The notes under the pieces: model-generated
Database searches by the model: none
What the model saw: the letters and a program-made list of their open reading frames with translations, nothing else
Told to the model about the DNA's origin: nothing
Part shown: in pieces, positions 11,361 through 13,294 of the stretch
Layout of the letters: each line of letters starts with the position of its first letter
Position numbering within the stretch: position 1 is the first letter of the stretch
From: DASQGA01 sp035535315
Lineage (GTDB): Bacteria > Actinomycetota > Thermoleophilia > Gaiellales > Gaiellaceae
Assembly (NCBI GenBank): GCA_035535315.1
Contig: DATLQD010000187.1
Span: 1-13,294 of the forward strand
DNA: 13,294 bases
Direction: 5' to 3'
Made by a program: the position numbers and the translations under genes

Positions 11361-12208
11361 GAGAGCTGGTCGAGCGCGCGGCGGACCAGAGCCCGTGCGA
11401 TCTCGAGCTTGTATTCGTTTCCTGGCAGAGGCGTCGCTCCGTCCAGGTCGGCGGGTGACTCGAGAGCCCAGGGGATCGGCGCGACGCCGGCGAGCGCGAG
11501 CCGGGTTCGATCGGAGAAACGGGCGGCCGCGACACCGACGAGCGCAAACGAGAACCTGCGGCGGTCCATCGCCTTCAGGTAGACGCTTGCATCCGGCTCC
11601 GGCACGTGGAGTGCGAGGATGAGCTCGCCCGGCTCGAGCGTCGTCAGGCTCCGGTCGGCGGCCGTCGGAAGCCGGTAGAGCTCGCCGAGAGGAAAGCGCC
11701 GAACCGTCGTCTCCACCTCCGCACCTAGAGCCAAAAGCGCTGCCGCCGGGTCGGACGGGTGGGCCGAGGCGCAGGGCTCGTTCGCGAAGATCGCGTGCTC
11801 GCGGTGCTCCCCCTCGCGCGCGTGGCAGCGGTCTCCTCCGTGGAGATAGCAGGGGAAGGCGAGGCGCCAGTACCAACAGCGGGTGGCCTGGAGGAGGTTG
11901 CCCCCGATCGTTCCCATGTTCCGAAGCTGGGGAGACGCGGTGAGGCGGCATGCCTCCCGGAGGGCAACAGGCACCGTTTCCGAGCTCTCGATCTCCGAGA
12001 GGGTCGTACCGGCGCCGATTCGTTCGCTCTCGATCCCGCGTGGCAGAAGCCCCCGGACGTCGACCAGTTCATCGGTCGCGACCAGACGGTCCCGGACGAG
12101 CTGAACGAGGTCTGTGCCACCTGCCAGCGGCCGGGCGCCGTTCCCGAGCGCTCCAGCGGCCTCGTCGAGGCTAGCCGGCCTGGCCAGCGAGGGATCGCCC
12201 GCGCTCAC
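11357..12208 (-). CDS. Molybdenum hydroxylase FAD-binding subunit with [4Fe-4S]-type cysteine insert (PaoB/YagS-like)
   Basis: A 283-aa FAD-binding subunit of a xanthine dehydrogenase-type enzyme. PLAGGTDLV (27-35) and TIGGNLLQATR (100-110) are the two FAD pyrophosphate loops. Between about 111 and 150 come four Cys: C111 (RCWYWR), C120 (FPCY), C128 (DRCHA) and C146 (EPCASAHPSD). This matches the cysteine-rich insert of E. coli PaoB/YagS, which carries a [4Fe-4S] cluster. The C-terminal CODH_C-like domain follows (YLKAMDRRRFSFALVGVAAA). It would pass electrons between the small [2Fe-2S] subunit, not visible here, and FAD. The start is GTG 12208, behind AAGGAGG only 3 nt away; both lie in or beside a 41-bp duplicate of the upstream gene's 3' end. 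Confidence 0.87.
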   Translation of the reverse strand: MSAGDPSLARPASLDEAAGALGNGARPLAGGTDLVQLVRDRLVATDELVDVRGLLPRGIESERIGAGTTLSEIESSETVPVALREACRLTASPQLRNMGTIGGNLLQATRCWYWRLAFPCYLHGGDRCHAREGEHREHAIFANEPCASAHPSDPAAALLALGAEVETTVRRFPLGELYRLPTAADRSLTTLEPGELILALHVPEPDASVYLKAMDRRRFSFALVGVAAARFSDRTRLALAGVAPIPWALESPADLDGATPLPGNEYKLEIARALVRRALDQLS

Positions 12209-12210
12209 GC
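12199..12210. repeat. 12-bp direct repeat CCGCGCTCACGC, copy 1 (at FAD-subunit start)
   Basis: Identical to 12371-12382. Read on the minus strand it contains GTGAGCGCGG: here the start codon of the FAD subunit, at copy 2 the GTGA holding the stop of the Mo-subunit gene. It suggests the two junctions were once the same site. Confidence 0.6.
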
Positions 12211-12242
12211 GCCTCCTTCAGCGCCCGGAGCATCTCCTCCCG
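12202..12242. repeat. 41-bp perfect direct repeat, copy A (pseudo-tail plus start of FAD subunit gene)
   Basis: Identical over 41 bp to 12402-12442, offset exactly 200 bp. On the minus strand it encodes the same R-E-E-M-L-R-A-L-K-E-A-R-E-R segment as the tail of the Mo-subunit gene, but here it is outside that gene. It supplies AAGGAGG and the GTG start (12208-12206) of the FAD subunit gene. Confidence 0.9.
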
Positions 12243-12255
12243 GGTCGCTTCGCTC

Positions 12256-12282
12256 CCGTGGGGGAACCATGTTCCCCCACGG
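12256..12282. repeat. Perfect 12-bp inverted repeat, 3-nt loop
   Basis: CCGTGGGGGAAC (12256-12267) and GTTCCCCCACGG (12271-12282) with loop CAT. On the minus strand it lies between the Mo-subunit and FAD-subunit genes and could stabilise or attenuate the message. Confidence 0.7.
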
Positions 12283-12370
12283 ACCCCTTCTTTTCCATTA
12301 CGGCGCGCTTCGCGCGCATCCCGGCGTGAAACCTCCCGGTTTCCCGAGCCCTTCCCCACGGGTGGAGATG

Positions 12371-12382
12371 CCGCGCTCACGC
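12371..12382. repeat. 12-bp direct repeat CCGCGCTCACGC, copy 2 (at Mo-subunit stop)
   Basis: Identical to 12199-12210. Minus-strand GTGA at 12380-12377 contains the TGA stop of the Mo-subunit gene and a possible GTG start of a short frame. Confidence 0.6.
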
Positions 12383-12394
12383 CGGAACGTGAGC
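12375..12394. repeat. 7-bp inverted repeat over the Mo-subunit stop codon
   Basis: GCTCACG (12375-12381) and CGTGAGC (12388-12394) pair around 6 nt. On the minus strand the stem overlaps the last codons and TGA of the Mo-subunit gene. Confidence 0.5.
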
Positions 12395-13294
12395 TTGCTT
12401 CCGCTCACGCGCCTCCTTCAGCGCCCGGAGCATCTCCTCCCGCGTGATCGGGAGAGATCTCACGTTCGCGCCCGTCGCGTCGCGGATCGCGTTGGCGATC
12501 GCGGCCGCGGTCGGGACGATCGGCGGCTCGCCGAGCCCCTTGGCCCCCAGGCTCGTCAGGTGGGGATCCGGGATGTCGAGGAGCTCCGTCACGATCTCCG
12601 GAACGTCCGCGATCGTCGGCAGCTTGTAGGCGTCCAGGGATTGTGTCAGGACGGCGCCGGACGTGGGGTCGAGCAGCCGCTGTTCCGAGAGGGTGTGTCC
12701 GAGGCCCTGGATGATGCCGCCTTCGACCTGGCTCGACGCGCCGAGCGGGTTGATGATGCGCCCGACGTCGTGGATCGCGGCGATGCGGTCGACCCGCACC
12801 TCGCCGGTCTCGACGTCGACCGCAACCTCCGCCACCTGGATTCCGAAGGTGAGGATCCGCATCCCGGCGGGGTTCGGGCCGCGCGAGCCCTGCCCGAGGA
12901 TCTGGCCGTCCTCGAGCAGGCCGGTGACCTCCTCGAGCGGCCACGAGCCGCCGTTGGAGGAGAGCACCTTGGCATTCTCGAGGCGCAGCACCCGCTCCTC
13001 GACCTGGTATCGCTGCGCAGCGATCTCGATCACCTGGCGAGCCGCGTCCGCAGCAGCCGCGCGCACCGCCGGGCCCATGCTCGGGGTGGTGGAGGAGCCG
13101 GCCGAGTAGGAGGCGTACGGGCCCCGGTCGGAGTCGCCGAAGGAGATCTCGACCCGGTCGAACGGGAGCCCGAGCTCCTCGGCAGCGATCTGGGCGAGCG
13201 CCGTCGAGGTGCCCGTGCCGATGTCCTGGTGGCCCGTGATCACATGGGCGCGGCCGTCGGCACCCATCCGCACCCAGGCGTAGGAGGGTGGGCC
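12377..13294 (-). CDS. Molybdenum hydroxylase Mo-binding subunit (xanthine dehydrogenase/PaoC-like), C-terminal part
   Basis: 305 C-terminal residues of a molybdopterin-binding subunit; the N-terminus lies beyond the right edge and the frame stays open to base 13294. GHQDIGTGTSTALAQIAAEE is the MPT-contacting QDxGxG/T segment. AAIHDVGRIINPLGASSQVE, then GGIIQGLGHTLSEQ, is the conserved C-terminal core. GAKGLGEPPIVPTAAAIANA holds the catalytic Glu of GxKGxGE, which deprotonates the Mo-hydroxyl during hydroxylation of aldehydes or N-heterocycles. Substrate unknown. The last residues (REEMLRALKEARER, then KQAHVPA) form a charged tail, of which 41 bp are duplicated 200 bp further on. It leads an operon with the FAD subunit and the mocA-like gene. 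Confidence 0.9.
   Translation of the reverse strand, partial: GPPSYAWVRMGADGRAHVITGHQDIGTGTSTALAQIAAEELGLPFDRVEISFGDSDRGPYASYSAGSSTTPSMGPAVRAAAADAARQVIEIAAQRYQVEERVLRLENAKVLSSNGGSWPLEEVTGLLEDGQILGQGSRGPNPAGMRILTFGIQVAEVAVDVETGEVRVDRIAAIHDVGRIINPLGASSQVEGGIIQGLGHTLSEQRLLDPTSGAVLTQSLDAYKLPTIADVPEIVTELLDIPDPHLTSLGAKGLGEPPIVPTAAAIANAIRDATGANVRSLPITREEMLRALKEARERKQAHVPA
12402..12442. repeat. 41-bp perfect direct repeat, copy B (inside 3' end of Mo-subunit gene)
   Basis: Identical to 12202-12242. Here it is in frame and encodes the charged C-terminal helix of the Mo-binding subunit, seven codons before its stop. Confidence 0.9.

Larger units (their letters stand above)
12243..12401. repeat. 159-bp hairpin-rich segment between the 41-bp repeats (possible inserted palindromic element)
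   Basis: The segment holds four inverted repeats: 12256-12282 (12-bp arms), 12304-12316 (GCGCG/CGCGC), 12328-12343 (GAAACC/GGTTTC) and 12375-12394 (GCTCACG/CGTGAGC). A CCCCACGG (12354-12361) repeats part of the right arm of the first hairpin. The gene-free part (12243-12376) carries no credible coding sequence. It could be a REP/MITE-like palindromic unit. No transposase is visible. Confidence 0.55.

Noticed and set aside
12171..12380. A 69-codon frame starting in the GTGA at the Mo-subunit stop
   Set aside because: It runs through the hairpin-rich segment and copy A of the 41-bp repeat and overlaps the FAD gene by 38 bp. It is best seen as a by-product of the duplication, though it would be translationally coupled if real.
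12377..12944. Large alternate-frame minus-strand reading frames inside the Mo-subunit gene
   Set aside because: Arg/Gly/Pro-rich shadow frames with no domain; the Mo-subunit frame has clear family motifs.
1..13294. CRISPR array, rRNA, integrase, transposase or phage genes
   Set aside because: No regularly spaced repeats, rRNA signatures or recombinase motifs were seen on either strand. The only repeats are the 41-bp and 12-bp pairs near 12200-12440.

Overview
The window is very GC-rich, uses GTG starts often, and carries a SigR/RsrA-type thiol-stress regulon, RsrA-like zinc anti-sigma, LytR_C and HtrA proteins. This suggests a high-GC actinobacterium, perhaps a Thermoleophilia/Gaiellales-like soil lineage. 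That placement is inference from protein style, not a search result. Nineteen protein genes are supported; the first and last run off the window edges.

Layout. 1-1505 (minus): a partial histidine phosphatase downstream of a DAO-family FAD oxidoreductase. 1506-1554: a divergent control region with a perfect 10-bp inverted repeat. 1555-2082 (plus): a peroxiredoxin-like/AhpC-TSA_2-type protein whose frame holds one TGA exactly where the family has its first active-site Cys (Y-[TGA]-L-V-C). A SECIS-like hairpin follows at suitable distance, so I call it a candidate selenoprotein. 2083-2233: structured intergenic region. 2234-3517 (plus): a cupin and an NAD-dependent epimerase. 3523-5894 (minus): an unrecognised 297-aa protein, a VOC-fold protein and a class II aldolase with a long N-terminal extension. 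5938-6499 (plus): a PadR regulator with an AT-rich palindromic operator, then a 59-aa coiled-coil protein with a near-perfect Shine-Dalgarno. 6643-7809 (plus): an HtrA/DegP-type membrane-anchored protease. 7951-10096 (plus): a YbdK-type glutamate-cysteine ligase-like enzyme, an HMA-domain metal-binding protein, a SigR-like ECF sigma factor and its zinc anti-sigma factor. The sigma gene is preceded by an exact GGAAT-N18-GTT promoter, implying autoregulation. 10151-13294 (minus): the Mo-binding and FAD/[4Fe-4S] subunits of a xanthine dehydrogenase/PaoABC-type molybdenum hydroxylase, a MocA-like nucleotidyltransferase for its cofactor, and a membrane HTH/LytR_C protein.

Two points stand out. The first is the in-frame TGA candidate selenoprotein, which ordinary gene calling would truncate or call a pseudogene. 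The second is a 41-bp perfect direct repeat, offset by exactly 200 bp, at the junction of the two molybdenum hydroxylase subunit genes. It brackets a hairpin-rich 159-bp segment and looks like an insertion with duplication that now supplies the downstream gene's ribosome binding site and start codon. A third pattern is that several genes have a TANNNT-like -10 hexamer only 6-7 nt before the start codon and no Shine-Dalgarno, which suggests leaderless transcripts.
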